A stretch of 64,000 nucleotides of DNA from Manihot esculenta. Lineage: Eukaryota > Streptophyta > Magnoliopsida > Malpighiales > Euphorbiaceae. The stretch covers positions 31,104,020 through 31,168,019 of the forward strand of contig NC_035170.2 of assembly GCF_001659605.2 (NCBI RefSeq), in the 5' to 3' direction. The stretch's first letter is position 1. Every line of letters begins with the position of its first letter. Positions 38,601 to 50,833 of this stretch are shown here, piece by piece. A program made the position numbers and the translations under genes. Below the pieces are notes generated by a model. It saw only the letters and a list, made by a program, of their open reading frames with translations, made no database searches and was not told where the DNA came from.

Positions 38601-40333
38601 TTTATTACTAAATATTTAATAGATAATTAATCGGCTTATTTCATTGACTAAAAATATAAAATAAATCAGTTCTTTCAGTTTTTATTAAAAAATATATATA
38701 TAGAAAAAATGGTCTCTTAAATTGAAATTAAAATCCCAAAAATGGTTTCTAGATGGTGAAGACATAATCTTGAAGAAACTCATGAAATTGGATATATCGT
38801 ACAAGATTGTAATATGAAGAGATGAAATCCCACTTTCGTGTGGAATTCGCATATTCCACAATGTCAAGTTCAACTGAACTAAAGCAACCATTATTATTAT
38901 TGCCAATTTCATTAGAATATGAATTGGATTCTACTCATCTATCTTTACACATGCACCATATATTAATTCACCAAAATTCTTCTCATCATCATTAAATTCC
39001 TAAGCAATATCAAAAATTCAAAACATAAATATTTATATGGACTATCAACGAGGATGAGTTTTGCCACAGCATAAATCTCTAGCATTATTTAGCGTCACAG
39101 TCACCGACTATAATCAGTTATTGGTAAAAATAGTAATGACACGTGATTAATATTTAATATAAATATCTTTTTTTAATTTAACAATCAATTTTCAATGATT
39201 TTTTAATTTTTTAAATTTTAAATAATTTAATTTTTTTAAAATAAAATGATATACATATCATTTTTAAAATTTTTAAGATGTAATAGCGCGTGAATATTGC
39301 ATACCAATTTTAAAAATTAAATTATTTCGTTACGAAAGATAATGTAAAGGGAATCAAAAAATTAAGTGCAACCCTAATTATTGGAGTTGGTCTAAGGTTT
39401 AACAAGTTATGATAATGACTTTACTAATTTACAATTGTAATGGCTAAGCTACTGGTTTTGATAAGGAATACTGCTTTTCATCAGTGTAACCAATTTGCAG
39501 AATTGACATCCATGCACAACATTCATAATGCTAAGAATTCAAATTTACCAATCACCACTCCATAATCATAAAGATTTTGGATATTAGAATCCTGTAATTT
39601 TCAAGCTTTTAATGGGATTTTAGTAATCAATATGAGCTTTTTTTTATGTGTATGGCTTCAATATCACTAATTAGGTATGTTTTGTTTGTATTCTTTTTCA
39701 ATTTATTATGGTGTAGTGCATTCAAATTAAAAAGATGTTAACAGATGCTAACCATTGCTCAATTAATTGTAGAATAATAACTAATGTAGAGATATGAATT
39801 CAATGATTATGGATTATACACTAGATAAAATTATTTTAATTTTTTATATTTTTTATAAACGTATAAATATATAATATTTTTTTAATATATTCTGTTTGAA
39901 AACTAACATATAAATAAGAAAACAGACATATATTTTTTTTATAATTATTCAATTCTTTACAATTAATTAAATTAATAAAAATGAGTTTATTATTTTATCA
40001 TAATTATTTTGTACTTTTTTACCGTATTGTCCATATGTTGCATTTTATATATATAATTTTATTTAAAATTTCATTGTTTAACTTCAAGTAAATTACTCAA
40101 TTATAATTAATTCTGAAATATAATATATGTATTAAATTTAAAAAAAATGAAACGAAATGAAATATATATACAAGCGCATAATTTCTTTGAACCTTAATTT
40201 CTTACAACATATATATATACCTATATACATAATATTTCATATATTAATTAATTTGCTGATACGAGTTGTCAACACTTTCTGTAATTTTCCTCCCTTTTTT
40301 TTAATCTGTGTAATGAAAAAGAAGAAGAAGGAT

Positions 40334-41770
40334 TTAGGACATTGTGCAGGTGCTGTTGTACGTTTGGGTACGATGTTTGAGATCGTACGTAGTGTCCAGA
40401 AGCAGTAGACATTGTGCATGGTGATGATATTTTGGGTTGATAAGATTTAAAACGACATGAAAATGGGAGCTCAAGCTCACTCGAATCAATATGGGCAATC
40501 CATTTCCAGAGTCTAGCATGTCCTGCATGTTTCTTCCAGCTCCATACATGGGCTTGCTCTTGGTTCCCACGTACAATTTGAACACTGTCGAACCCCTTGT
40601 TTCAGCATAGAGCTCTGAACCCTGCTGGGTTGAACTCACCATTTCATTTACTATAACTCAGTTTTAACGCTCAATTTATCATAAATTCTATTAACATATA
40701 AACAAGGTGACCAAAGAACAACTGAAGGTAAAATCTAAAGGAGATAACATATGCTTACACGAGACATAGCAAACGGAAGGCTACCGAAGAACATTTGAAG
40801 AAGTGGAGGTTGAATGTGAAGACCAAAGAGCTTGGACTTGTTTTCTATCACGAGATCCATTGAACAGTTGCAGGTGAGGATCTTAGTTGTAACACCACTC
40901 CCATCTACTCCTTCCCCTAGTTCAAATTCCTTGATTCCTGCCATCTGCATCACCTTTTCTCACTTCAATGTTTTTTTTCAAAAAGGAAAAAAGAATTTGG
41001 TAATGATAACCCCTACACATTATCTAAAAAAACTGTTGTGGAATAAGGCCTAAACCCACTCATTCACTTCCAACCCTTCATTTCAAAATTGTAATACAAT
41101 CCAAGAAAATTATAAGACCAGTGCGAAAGATGTGTAGTAGACCATTAGTAGTGAGAAGGCTGCAGACAATTAGTATTGGCACTAGATTATAATATCTAGA
41201 AGAAGACAAAGAATAGAGAGGAGAAATGGATCATGTTACCTTGATGGACATCTTTGGCGGCGGCGGCTTAGTAGCAATGTAGAAAACAAGCAACGCAACT
41301 CCCAAACTCACCAAAAGTCTCCAACTTATTTGCAAAGAAATCCAAGCACAAGAATTGCTCCTTCTAAAAGAACAATATCTCCACCACCACCCACCTTTCC
41401 TCCCATAATAATACTCATCATCTTCATCCTCCTCCTCCGCCCCACAACGTCCATGCCCATCAACAGTGATCAAACGGTTGACACCATTCTCATCTCCACT
41501 AATCTTCTTCTCATTCAAGAAAGAGTTGTTGGAGCCACGAGAGGAGGAGTAGCGAGAGAGAGTGAATCTTGAAACGTCAGGGTTCTTATTGAGGAGACTA
41601 TTACTGTCGGATCTTGAAGGGGAGTGAAAGGTGGATTCAGGATTCTGGGTTTTGAGCTCTGAACTGTTTGCATGAGAAACTGTGGATGGGCTCTGCACGT
41701 AATAGGCACATGGGTAGGAGTGAAACAAGGCTTCTTGGTCTTCACTGTCCATTTTTCTGTGGGTAGCCAT
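40334..41770 (-). CDS. LEA_2 / NDR1-HIN1-like single-pass membrane protein
   Basis: Three exons on the minus strand: 41240-41770, 40759-40944, 40334-40624; 1008 nt, 335 aa. The N-terminal 140 residues are hydrophilic and Ser-rich with the family motif YYVQSPSTVSH. One membrane span lies at about 145-166 (ISLQISWRLLVSLGVALLVF), followed by PPPPK and an extracytosolic LEA_2-like domain (GVTTKILTCNCSMDLVIENK, MYGAGRNMQDMLDSG, a Cys near the C terminus). Arabidopsis relatives are annotated as LEA hydroxyproline-rich glycoprotein family or unknown proteins; the biochemical role is not known. The exon 3 start could shift by three bases (AG|CAG or CAGCAG). It lies about 3 kb from the MYB46/83-type gene, a pairing I recall also from Arabidopsis (At3g08490 and MYB83). 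Confidence 0.8.
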
Positions 41771-42631
41771 TGTTCAGTGTTCTCAGAGAGAGAGATGGAG
41801 TTTCTGACAAGGGAAGGGGGCAGCTTTACAGGTTTTTAAACACGAAATTTTTAGAGCAGAGATTGCTTTGGCTTGATGATGAAAGCTTGGAGATCTATAC
41901 ATGAATAAATTAGGGAAAGCAATTAATGTATATGCTGCTTTTGGAACTGTGATGAATGTTTATAATCATAATGCTTGAAAGAGAAGCATAAATCCTCACC
42001 ACCATATAAAAGGTGGCCAATTTCCAGTCATTCAAGCAAAAATGAAATAATTATATAACTCCAACAGTACAGAAATTATATAGAATCACCGTTATTCTAC
42101 ATATGCAATCGTAGTATAATGGTAATATTGTATAATATTGTAATATTATACAGGAATTTGCTTTACAACGAATTTAATATATTATATCCCTCCCTTTGTT
42201 TTGAAGAGAAGATGGATTGAAATACAAGAGTGTAGATTCATATAAAATTGGTAGTCATAATTGCATACAACAGTGAGGAAGAACATTGATAACTAATATA
42301 TATAATGGAATTGCTTTTATGGAAAGACATTATGAAGACCCAATTCTCACTATTACCATCATTACCAAAATTTACATAATACTTTCTTGTCTTGCCCTTA
42401 ACTGTTGTCTCAAAACTTTTGCACAACCCTCTATTCTAAATTGTAATGGCTATGCACTGATCCCTTCTTCTGGCTATGGGGTTCCTCATGACCTCAAAGT
42501 TTTATAACTTGGAATGCCCTTTTGCGAGGAAGGCCAGGACATAGTAGATTTCAGTTCCACCATGATGAAACACTTCCAGATTTGTTGTATTTTTTCATAT
42601 TTAATAAACTTCCACATGTAGATAACATCTC
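41771..42631. other. Upstream region of the LEA gene
   Basis: Promoter and leader of the minus-strand LEA_2-like gene, then AT-rich spacer up to tRNA-Ser. No coding region seen. Confidence 0.5.
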
Positions 42632-42713
42632 GACGCTTTGGCCGAGTGGTTAAGGCGTGTGCCTGCTAAGTACATGGGGTTTCCCCGCGAGAGTTCGAAT
42701 CTCTCAGGCGTCG
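42632..42713 (+). tRNA. tRNA-Ser (anticodon GCU)
   Basis: Class II tRNA of 82 bases. Acceptor arms GACGCTT and AGGCGTC with discriminator G; D-arm GGCCGAGTGGTTAAGGC; anticodon stem TGTGC/GTACA with loop CTGCTAA giving GCT; long variable arm with GGGG/CCCC stem; T-arm around AGTTCGAATCT. No intron. T-rich DNA follows. The sequence is nearly that of other plant tRNA-Ser(GCU) genes. Confidence 0.97.
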
Positions 42714-42839
42714 ACTAGCATTATTTTTTATATCTCTTTTTTCTGAAATTATTATTTTTTTTCATTTTTTGTTTATTTAATTAACTTTAATCAGAACTCT
42801 AATTGTAGTCTCTCACAGCTGCAATATCAGTGAAATAGA

Positions 42840-43460
42840 ACCCATCCTCCATTTGTTTTTAAGACAAAATCTTTTGTCTTTTATGTCTCATTGGTTCTAG
42901 CTGCCTCTCAGAAACTTCCTCATTCCCTTCTGAGCGGGAGAGCTCCCCTCTCAATCTGGAGAGTGAATTTCACCTCTCTGCCTCTAGAATGAGCTGTACA
43001 TGCTCAGTTTTGTCTCGTTCTCCTGATCAAGTAATATGTGCAAGTCTTTCTTTTGGTTGCATGTGTTGTTCTTATATGTTCGAAGAAGAGACCCTCTTTT
43101 CCTTTTGAAAAGAGCTCCAGCTCTTGCCCTCCTGCCTTTACTTCTTCTGTTCTGGTTCCAACGGAGGTGGTGGTGGAAGTTTTGTCTCGTTTCATCCACA
43201 ACCAAGCTCCTGCAGGTTGCTTAACGCACGATCTATGTCCCTCTTGTTTAATATTCGACAAATGGCTAGCTTTTGGTAGCTCCTGGAGCAATAGTTTCCA
43301 AGGGTGCAATTGAGACATCAAAGAGCATATCTCGTTTCACTGAGTTTTTGTTTCTGGGTCTTGAACCTTGGTTCCTTTTAGTCTAGGCTGATTTGGATTG
43401 GGTTTTTCACTCGGACCACAAGCCTCCACTTCTTTAATGCAAGAGTTACGCTTACAAAAA
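42840..43460 (+). mobile_element. Possible truncated non-LTR retroelement
   Basis: A segment of higher GC content in AT-rich DNA, rich in pyrimidines on the plus strand and ending in TTTAATGCAAGAGTTACG and a short A-run. It resembles the tail of a LINE-type element, but no enzyme domain is seen and no clear target duplication was found. Confidence 0.3.
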
Positions 43461-43779
43461 AAGAATTAAGTTTAATTAATTAATTCACTTTTGTATTAAT
43501 CAGCTCAATAACATCCAATGATTTGTCCATTCTCCACTATTCAAATTCATTAATGACCGAGTGTTATAGCAAATGGACATGTATGTTTCAAATGCTTAAC
43601 AATTAAGAAGCATAATCCATAATTCAAATGCTTAATAAGAGGCTAACTTGTAGTCTAACCAAATGACTAAGACCTGAATTGGTAACCTTACGTTATCAAA
43701 AACTCATTATAGATAAATCCCTTTTGGTTTGACTTGCTTATTTTCTTGGATTTTATAAACTCTTGATTTTTTTATATTC

Positions 43780-44165
43780 TGGATGGGCCGGATTTTGGAG
43801 AAAAACATAGGTCCAAAGTTCATTAGGCCACTCTAATAGATCGGCCCAATATCGCATGCTCCAATTCAGTGACGTGAAGAAAGCCGAACTGACCACACGC
43901 GTAGATCCACCAAAAAATAGCTTAGTTTGGTAATGTGACAAGAGATAAGAGAACAGGCGCAGTCACTTCACAGTTTTATCAGTACGCGCGCCAAAAAATT
44001 AAATTTTCGTCTAACAGACAGGGTGCGCTGGTAAATCCATATGTACGGAACTGAGTGATAGAGACAGGTAACACTATAACAGGATGGTAGTTATATGTCA
44101 CTAAAAAATAAAAAAAAAAAAAGAAATAAAGGGGAGAATCCTACCTAAACTCACTCATAGGGTAA
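43780..44165 (+). repeat. Diverged copy of the 36.9-37.4 kb repeat
   Basis: Shares, in the same order and direction, AGGTCCAAAG, GACGTGA, GCGCAGTCACTTCACAG, ATACGG-type and GATAGAGACAGGTAACACTA blocks and a final AAAGGGGAGAATCCTACC-like end with 36990-37440. Together these mark a dispersed family with LTR character. Confidence 0.45.
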
Positions 44166-44883
44166 ACATTTTAAATAAATATATTTTTTATTTATTCATT
44201 TGAAACTACTAATTATTAAGATTATCAAATCATTATATAATAGTGCCTAATATTTCTATATATATATATAGAGAGAGAGAGAGTAATTGAATGAAATTTC
44301 TTATTAATCAATGTTTACAAGATGTGTATTGTATCCTTGTAACTCCAACTAAAAACAACATGGAGATCTTCATTATTTTTCTTGTTTGTACACGGAATTA
44401 ACTATAATTTGGGATCACCAACTAATCTTTTATTTTCTTACACCCACTTTCTCTTCTATACTATTCACATTTCCCTTCATAGGAAGGATGGTTATTGCAC
44501 CAATCCATTCCAACACATGAATCCAAGGCTTAGACTCTCACAAAGAAAATGAAACTAATACTCCATTGTCTTACAAGAATCTCTCTACCCACCCTAAGTA
44601 TATATATATATATGTCTTCACCATTGCTCAATACTTTATTGCAGACTCATCATCTGACCAACAACAAAGAAATTAAAGAAATAGTATAAAAGAAACAAAG
44701 ATAAACATGTATGGCTGAGAAAGAAAGGTTCAGAGATATTAAGAAGAAAGGCTGCAGTAGCGTTCAGCTGATTTTGAAAAGGAATTGCATGCCCAAGAAT
44801 TTCCTAGGACATTCTTGGCTTAAGAGAAGAAAAAGATATTGGATAGAAAGAGCGAGAGAGAGAAAGCTCAAAGGGTGGCAGGT

Positions 44884-46556
44884 TTATTGAACTTGGAAAT
44901 CAAGGAATGGGAAGGAAGAAATGTTATCCATTAAACCCTCCAAATCCCATTCTCCCATTCGTAAGTTGTCTCCTTGCCAATGATTTTCAAACCCAAACAT
45001 GTCCTCTACTTTGAAGTTCTGATGATGAAGATGATGATCAGTGTTATTGAAGCAAGAATTATTATTGTTTAAATGGTTGTTGATGATGTTATTGTTGTTA
45101 ATAATGCTGTGATTAGTTACAGCATTATTATTCGTCTTCTTCTCCTCTTCTTCGTCAATACTTCTACTACAGATCTCTAGTGGAGGAACACAGAGGTCCC
45201 TTTCAATCCCAATCTCATTATGATGACTCTCTAAAATCCCACAATCACCGTAAAATCCATCTCCCATACCCACCTGATTTAAGCATGTAGACATGTCAAA
45301 TAGAGCAGCGGCCCCGGTGAAATCAAGCTGATTATTATTAAGGATAAAGAAAGGATCGAACTGGTTGCCACCACCGGCGCCGACCATGGGTTGTATGGAT
45401 GCTGATGATGAAGAAGATGAGTCCATGCACATGGTGATTAGGTCAAGATCATCCTTGTGCATGGGCATGATATTTCCTATGACATGATCTCTTGGCTCTG
45501 AGGAATCACTATCATTATTCGGTGAGCTTGTGGAAGGATTATTATTATTAATCTTGAGTCTTTTCTTCAATGTGGAGTTCCAAAAATTCTTTATTTCGTT
45601 GTCTGTCCTTCCAGGAAGACGAGCCGCAATTTGAGACCATCTGAAATAATATTCAAGCTAATTATGTTTAAATATAAATCAGAATAAAATTAGTAAGCTC
45701 TATATAACAAGTTTACAAATGCATGCATTTGCATGGACATTGTTTAGGGAATAAAAGAACTATGTGAAACAAATAAAAAAAGAATAATAATAATAATAAT
45801 AATAGCATATATATATATCAATGGTTGTTCAACTTTCTGGTCTGTAAGAAGTATGTGAAACAAATAAAAAAAGAAAATATATGTAGCCTGAAAATATATG
45901 ATTTTTTTTTTCTTTTTGGATAAGCTGAAGGCTTAAACTTGTTTTACACCTTGTGTGTAGATTGAATATGGAATGAACCCATCACTGCCCTTGAGATGCT
46001 AATGCTATACAACTGAATGAGAAAATGCAAGCAGGTAATTCACATTGTGACAATATTAAGATCTCCTAAGTTAAGAAAATAAAAGAAGAAAAATAATACC
46101 CAGTAGCTAGGCATTTCAAGAATTTGCATTTCTTATTGACATTCCATCTCCATATCATGTATCTTCATCAATGTAATAGAGAATACACAACCAAAAGCAA
46201 GAAAGTGTTGGAAACTCAATCTAGGGTTTCATATAAATAAGCTTAAGAAACGAATGGAGAAAGTACCTGTTGCCAAGAATGGAATGCAAACTGATTATAA
46301 GCTCTTCTTCTTGAGAAGAAAAAGCACCTCTCTTGAGATCAGGTCTCAAATAGTTAATCCAACGAAGACGACAACTCTTTCCACACCTTTGCAAGCCAGC
46401 ATTTCTAGCAATATCACTCCAGCAACCTTGACCATTGGTTAACATGTACTTGATCAGCTTCTCATCTTCCTCCGGTGACCATAACCCTTTTCTAAGCTTA
46501 GCCTTGTTATTGTTCATGACTCCTTTATCTTTCCCCATTAGATCCGGCTTTCTCAT
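44884..46556 (-). CDS. MYB46: R2R3-MYB transcription factor, MYB46/MYB83 type
   Basis: Nuclear DNA-binding activator. In Arabidopsis MYB46 and MYB83 act redundantly as switches for secondary wall cellulose, xylan and lignin genes. Two exons on the minus strand: 46267-46556 and 44884-45640; 1047 nt, 348 aa. The start MRKPDLM resembles MYB46 (MRKPEV). R2 has W26, W46, W66 ([21 protein letters not shown]); R3 has F79, W98, W117 ([21 protein letters not shown]). The only intron is at the conserved position in R3 (LGN-R); the usual R2 intron is absent. The C terminus is Asn-rich, partly from AAT repeats, and ends [20 protein letters not shown], the tail I associate with woody-plant MYB46/83. MYB46 and MYB83 cannot be told apart without a tree, so the symbol stands for the pair. 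Confidence 0.93.
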
Positions 46557-46654
46557 CGCTATTAGAATTGATAGTTTTGGATTGGATCTTGTGTGGAACC
46601 TTTGTTCTTTTTCCTTTTTGTTTTTTTAACTTGCTTGATGGAGATAAGAGAAAG

Positions 46655-46661
46655 CTATATA
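46655..46661 (-). promoter_or_regulatory. Putative TATA box of the MYB gene
   Basis: On the minus strand GCTATATAGC is centred about 100 bases before the MYB start codon, followed by a CT/A-rich leader. Spacing suits a TATA box; no other evidence. Confidence 0.45.
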
Positions 46662-49600
46662 GCTAAATGATATGTTTGCATCCCGTAGAGAGAGAGGAGG
46701 CTTCATGCGGTGGTAAGAGTGATGATGATGGTGATGGTTTGTGGGGTTTGCTTAGAATATGAAAATGGAGAGAGAGAGAGAGAGGAATTTGTGCTTGTTG
46801 TTGGTTGATGGGTAGAGTGGAAAACGGATTGGAGGGGGACCTCCTCTGATTTTGAGAGAAGCTGATATTAAGAGATGGGTAGGTGTTCTTGTGTTTGACT
46901 CTATCTTGTCTTTTTCGATGCATTTTTCTTCACTCATAAGGTAATCATCATGTATGAGACAAACAATTTTGCTTCCACTTCACATAAATGATAATGCTTC
47001 TCTCTCTCTCTCTGTCTAGTTTCATGGCTTATACTTGAGAAGGAGAGAAACTGCAATAAGTAGTTTTAGTACTCCATTGATCTTTTCTATGTATACATTA
47101 GTTGCATGCTTGTCTGTTAGTACATTTGTTCATTAAAGATTACTACCTCTTTGAATAATTTCCAAGCATCTCTCTTTTGGCTAACAACCTACCTAGCTAC
47201 TATGCTTCACAAGCAAATTACAGCCTCCCTAAGAGAAAGATATCAAGAAAAATCTCATTTTACTACAATTCGTATTATTATTATTGTTAAGCTTTAATCG
47301 AAGTTTGAACTCCAAGCTTTATGGAATGGATGAATCTACAGTTAAGTCGAATTATTAAAATATAGAAAAAAAATTGAGAAAAAATTAATTAAAATCTATA
47401 ACCAAAAAGGTATTAGACAAAAAAAATAACTATAAAGTTTTTCGATCAAATTAATAATAAATTATCAATTGTTTATTAATTACTAAAATATTGATATTAT
47501 TGAATTACCGATAAAATGTCGTAATTATATATATTTTTAAATTTTTTAAGCATAATCTTAAACATGTATTAGTTATACAACGTAAAAAGTCACGAATGTT
47601 TCTGTTTCACTACGAATTAGGACTGTCCTTAAAGATTTCATATAATTTCTAAATAACAATTGTTTAGTCTATGTAATTTAACAAGAAAATGCACCAAGTA
47701 ATTTACTTATAAAAGTGCATGGATTACGTAGTTAGTTTTAGTAAGCAATAAGGACTAAATGGTAATTCTGTAAAAGAAATTTCATGTATAATTAACAGAA
47801 ATACAATAATCACCAATTCCTAGTCATTGTCCGATCCAAATGAGCATTACAAGGTAGTCATGGTCAATTGTTGAATAATATAGAAGTGTAAAACAGCGTC
47901 TGCATTCAGAGCTTGATTAAGACAGAAGCAGATTTCCTGGAAAAAAAGAAGTGATGAGAGTGGAAAACTCTCAAGTTACTCAATTGCTTCAAAAGCTTTA
48001 ATTCTTCTCTTACAATATATATCAACAGCTATCCTTAAAATAATAACAATAATAATCTAACTTACGAGGCTGTCGTCCAAAGCAACATGTATACACTTGG
48101 TCTGCTTTGTTAAGAAGACAAGTAAGAACACGAACATGAATTTATTTTTCTTGAAAATGATAAAATTAGTGATATTTAATCTCAAATCCACATAATGAGT
48201 GCACATTGATGGGTGTCACAAAAGAGTTACAACTTATTTCTGTAGTATCCTTTTCGTCAAATTATGACTTACAAAGAAACAAAAACATCATGAGAGCCAT
48301 GCAAGAAGAACATATTCATCATCTTAAACCAGAGACATGGGCAACCAAAAAGTTTGCTTCCTTTTATGTGCCATAAATACCAATTGATTCAGCTTTTCAG
48401 TAACTGAGATTTTTGGAATTGGGCCATGAGAATTTTGCTATTCCCTTCCCACCTCATTGGAAAATCAAGTTTTTGGACAATATTGAAAAGAATTTGAAAA
48501 AAAAAATATTAATACAATCGATGTGACAGAGGTTAACTATTTACATTATCAAAAATATTATTCATATTGTTATGTTAATATTCAACCAAATGCTTTGTTT
48601 GATTAGCAAGCTTTTTCTCATTTACCTATGCTTTTATAATAAAAAGAACAGAAAATTATCTCTCGTTATAAAGCCAACCTATTATCTTCCACAACATTAT
48701 ACCTTCATTGAATTTGTTTAAAAAAATAAAAACAAATTCAGATCAAGAATAGTTTTAACTTCAGCTTTACTCTACTATCTTAGTAGGTAGAAAGTTATCA
48801 AATTTAAGGAAGACAAAAGAAATCTTAAGAAATATAAAATAGGGCTCATCTGGCAATTGCATGGATACAGGACTGAGACATTGGTTTATTATTTTATGTT
48901 TAGGAAAGAGAAATTATCTAGAAGATAAAATATTCAGACCACCTTCTTCTTCAAGCATACATTTAAGGTTGAGAGGATAAGATTTGTCTTCTTTGTAATA
49001 CAAGTCTCTGGCAAAAATCCAATATGAAGACTCATTGGATCTTAGCCTTCATGACGAACTTCCTGTTAGGTCTCAGTCCCTTCACTTCCCATGCAAACAA
49101 CTGAACTAACATAATACTGGTAACTTGCAAAATACTTAAATTGCATCATTTAATATTACTATTCATTAACTTTTTATTTGTATACAATATTTTTTGAATA
49201 TTAATTTAATATATTATAAAATAACATACGTTTTTCGATGGCAGACAAGAAGGAGAAAAAATCTCTCATTTTGCCTCATTCTCTCTCTCATCTATGGCTC
49301 TCTCTCTAATATGATATATTGAACATAAATTTATAAATTATAAATATATGATACAAATATTTTAACACAATTATTTTTAAAAACTCAAGACAAGATATAA
49401 GGAAAATGTTAACAGCAATGCATTTATTATGTCTAAATGTATAGACATACATACACAGACAGATGCACATATCAGTAGTAGCAATTGTAAAATGCTTCAG
49501 AAACAAGGTTCTTTACAGACTTCAGGAGCATGGTTCCAGATCAAGTTCACTGCAATTCATTCCATTTAGATTTACGCATAATTTACAGAGATGATTTTCT

Positions 49601-50158
49601 ATAAAAATTAGCTAATATTCATTAGTCAAAAAAGAAAAAGCTTTACTTCTATGGTTATTTTTGGGTTAAAAAAAAAAAGGAGGGCTCCCTAAGGTACCAT
49701 GTTGGAAAATAGAGAAGAGGGAGAGCTAGAGTTAGCTCTAACAAAGACATTTCAGAAACTAAACATGTTAATTCAACAAAGTAGAAGTTGAAGACAGAGA
49801 GAAAACACAAATCTCATTGCTAAATCAAAGGAAACATAAACACAAGAGGGGTCTATTTCAAACCATTTCTGGTGGTTTTTGCGCATGACCTTGGCATGCT
49901 CATAAACTGTTGAATTGCCAAAGGAAACAGAAGATCTCAAAGACTTGTTGATTGAATTCACAACTCCAACAAAAATTTCATTAAGGAGAAATAGAGATCA
50001 AAAAGATAATGTAAGAAAAGCAACACTACCATACTCAAGCATGGTGTGTGCAAGCACCATTTGTTGACTAAGGCAAGCAACCTTTCTCTATAAAAGAGAA
50101 GAGGTGGCTGCAGAATATGATAACAGAGAGAATGAGAGTGCATTACGAAAATGTGGAA

Positions 50159-50243
<85 letters not shown>

Positions 50244-50833
50244 GAGAGAGAAAGAGAGAGAGTCCATTTATGTTTATTTTCTATAAGAAATTTGAGTTTT
50301 TCTTCTCCAACTTGTCTAGTTTTATCGTGTTAATGTTAAACTTACACAATGTATTTGTGAAAGCCAAATACATCACCCTCTTACATTTTTACAACATCAG
50401 CAAAATTTCTCTTCAACATTCATCTTCTATTCTTAAGTTTCTGTTTTCAACCTGTATCCTCGTGCATATTTTCTAACAGTTATCATCAACCCAAAATGAG
50501 CACTTTTCTAACAAAAAGACACCCAGAAAAGTTCCAACTACAGCAGTTTGGATATCATAATAAAAAGACAAACAACAACACCAGGAAAGCAAAATGGACG
50601 TAAAAAATGAACCAAAATTAACCAAGTTTAGCAAGAACATAACCTGGTAAGTGAATCATACTGGTAACAAACAAAAGGTCGAGTTTACTTTGTTAGGAAG
50701 ATATGCCCTCTTGAATTTTTCACTCCAGAACAGCATCAAACATGAAAGTGAAAGTTGCAATTACATTTCATGACTTGAATTATTTACACTTTATACTGCC
50801 AGTGGAGCCAATTAAGTCCTTAACTGTGATGAA
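46662..50833. other. Intergenic region between MYB and mTERF genes
   Basis: MYB promoter on the left, mTERF 3' region on the right. No gene is supported. Minus-strand ORFs around 46663-46937 are Ser/Pro-rich translations of the CT-rich promoter. A minus-strand stretch at 49500-50110 looks somewhat transcript-like (TTTTATAGAG followed by low-T leader and a 62-codon ORF, 49961-49773), but I do not recognise the peptide. Confidence 0.5.
50159..50262. repeat. Compound (AT)n(GA)n microsatellite
   Basis: About 20 AT units run into about 30 GA units with a few interruptions. A plus-strand ORF (50104-50286) through it is only the translation of the repeat. Confidence 0.9.

Larger units (their letters stand above)
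34436..40333. other. Large repeat-filled spacer
   Basis: No gene is seen in 5.9 kb. Just left is the 5' leader of the FRD3-like gene, with a possible leader-exon acceptor near 34532 on the minus strand. The rest contains two diverged copies of one LTR-like sequence (35430-35760 and 38215-38600) and a duplicated GC-richer repeat (36708-37440). ORFs such as 37219-37410 (minus) fall inside repeats and look non-coding. Confidence 0.55.
42714..44883. other. Intergenic region with retroelement-like pieces
   Basis: Contains a retroposon-like GC-richer segment (about 42840-43460), the dispersed repeat at 43780-44165, a short TA/GA run at 44261-44282, and the 3' untranslated region of the MYB gene. 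ORFs at 43004-43321 on either strand overlap each other within the retroposon-like piece and are not credible genes. Confidence 0.5.

Noticed and set aside
41330..41572. Plus-strand 80-codon ORF in the LEA gene
   Set aside because: Antisense to exon 1 of the LEA_2-like gene.
49773..50110. Possible small peptide gene on the minus strand (MNSINKSLRSSVSF start)
   Set aside because: A TATA-like motif and ORF exist, but there is no signal peptide, known motif or splice support.
50104..50286. 60-codon ORF with IY and ER dipeptide runs
   Set aside because: It is the direct translation of the (AT)n(GA)n microsatellite.
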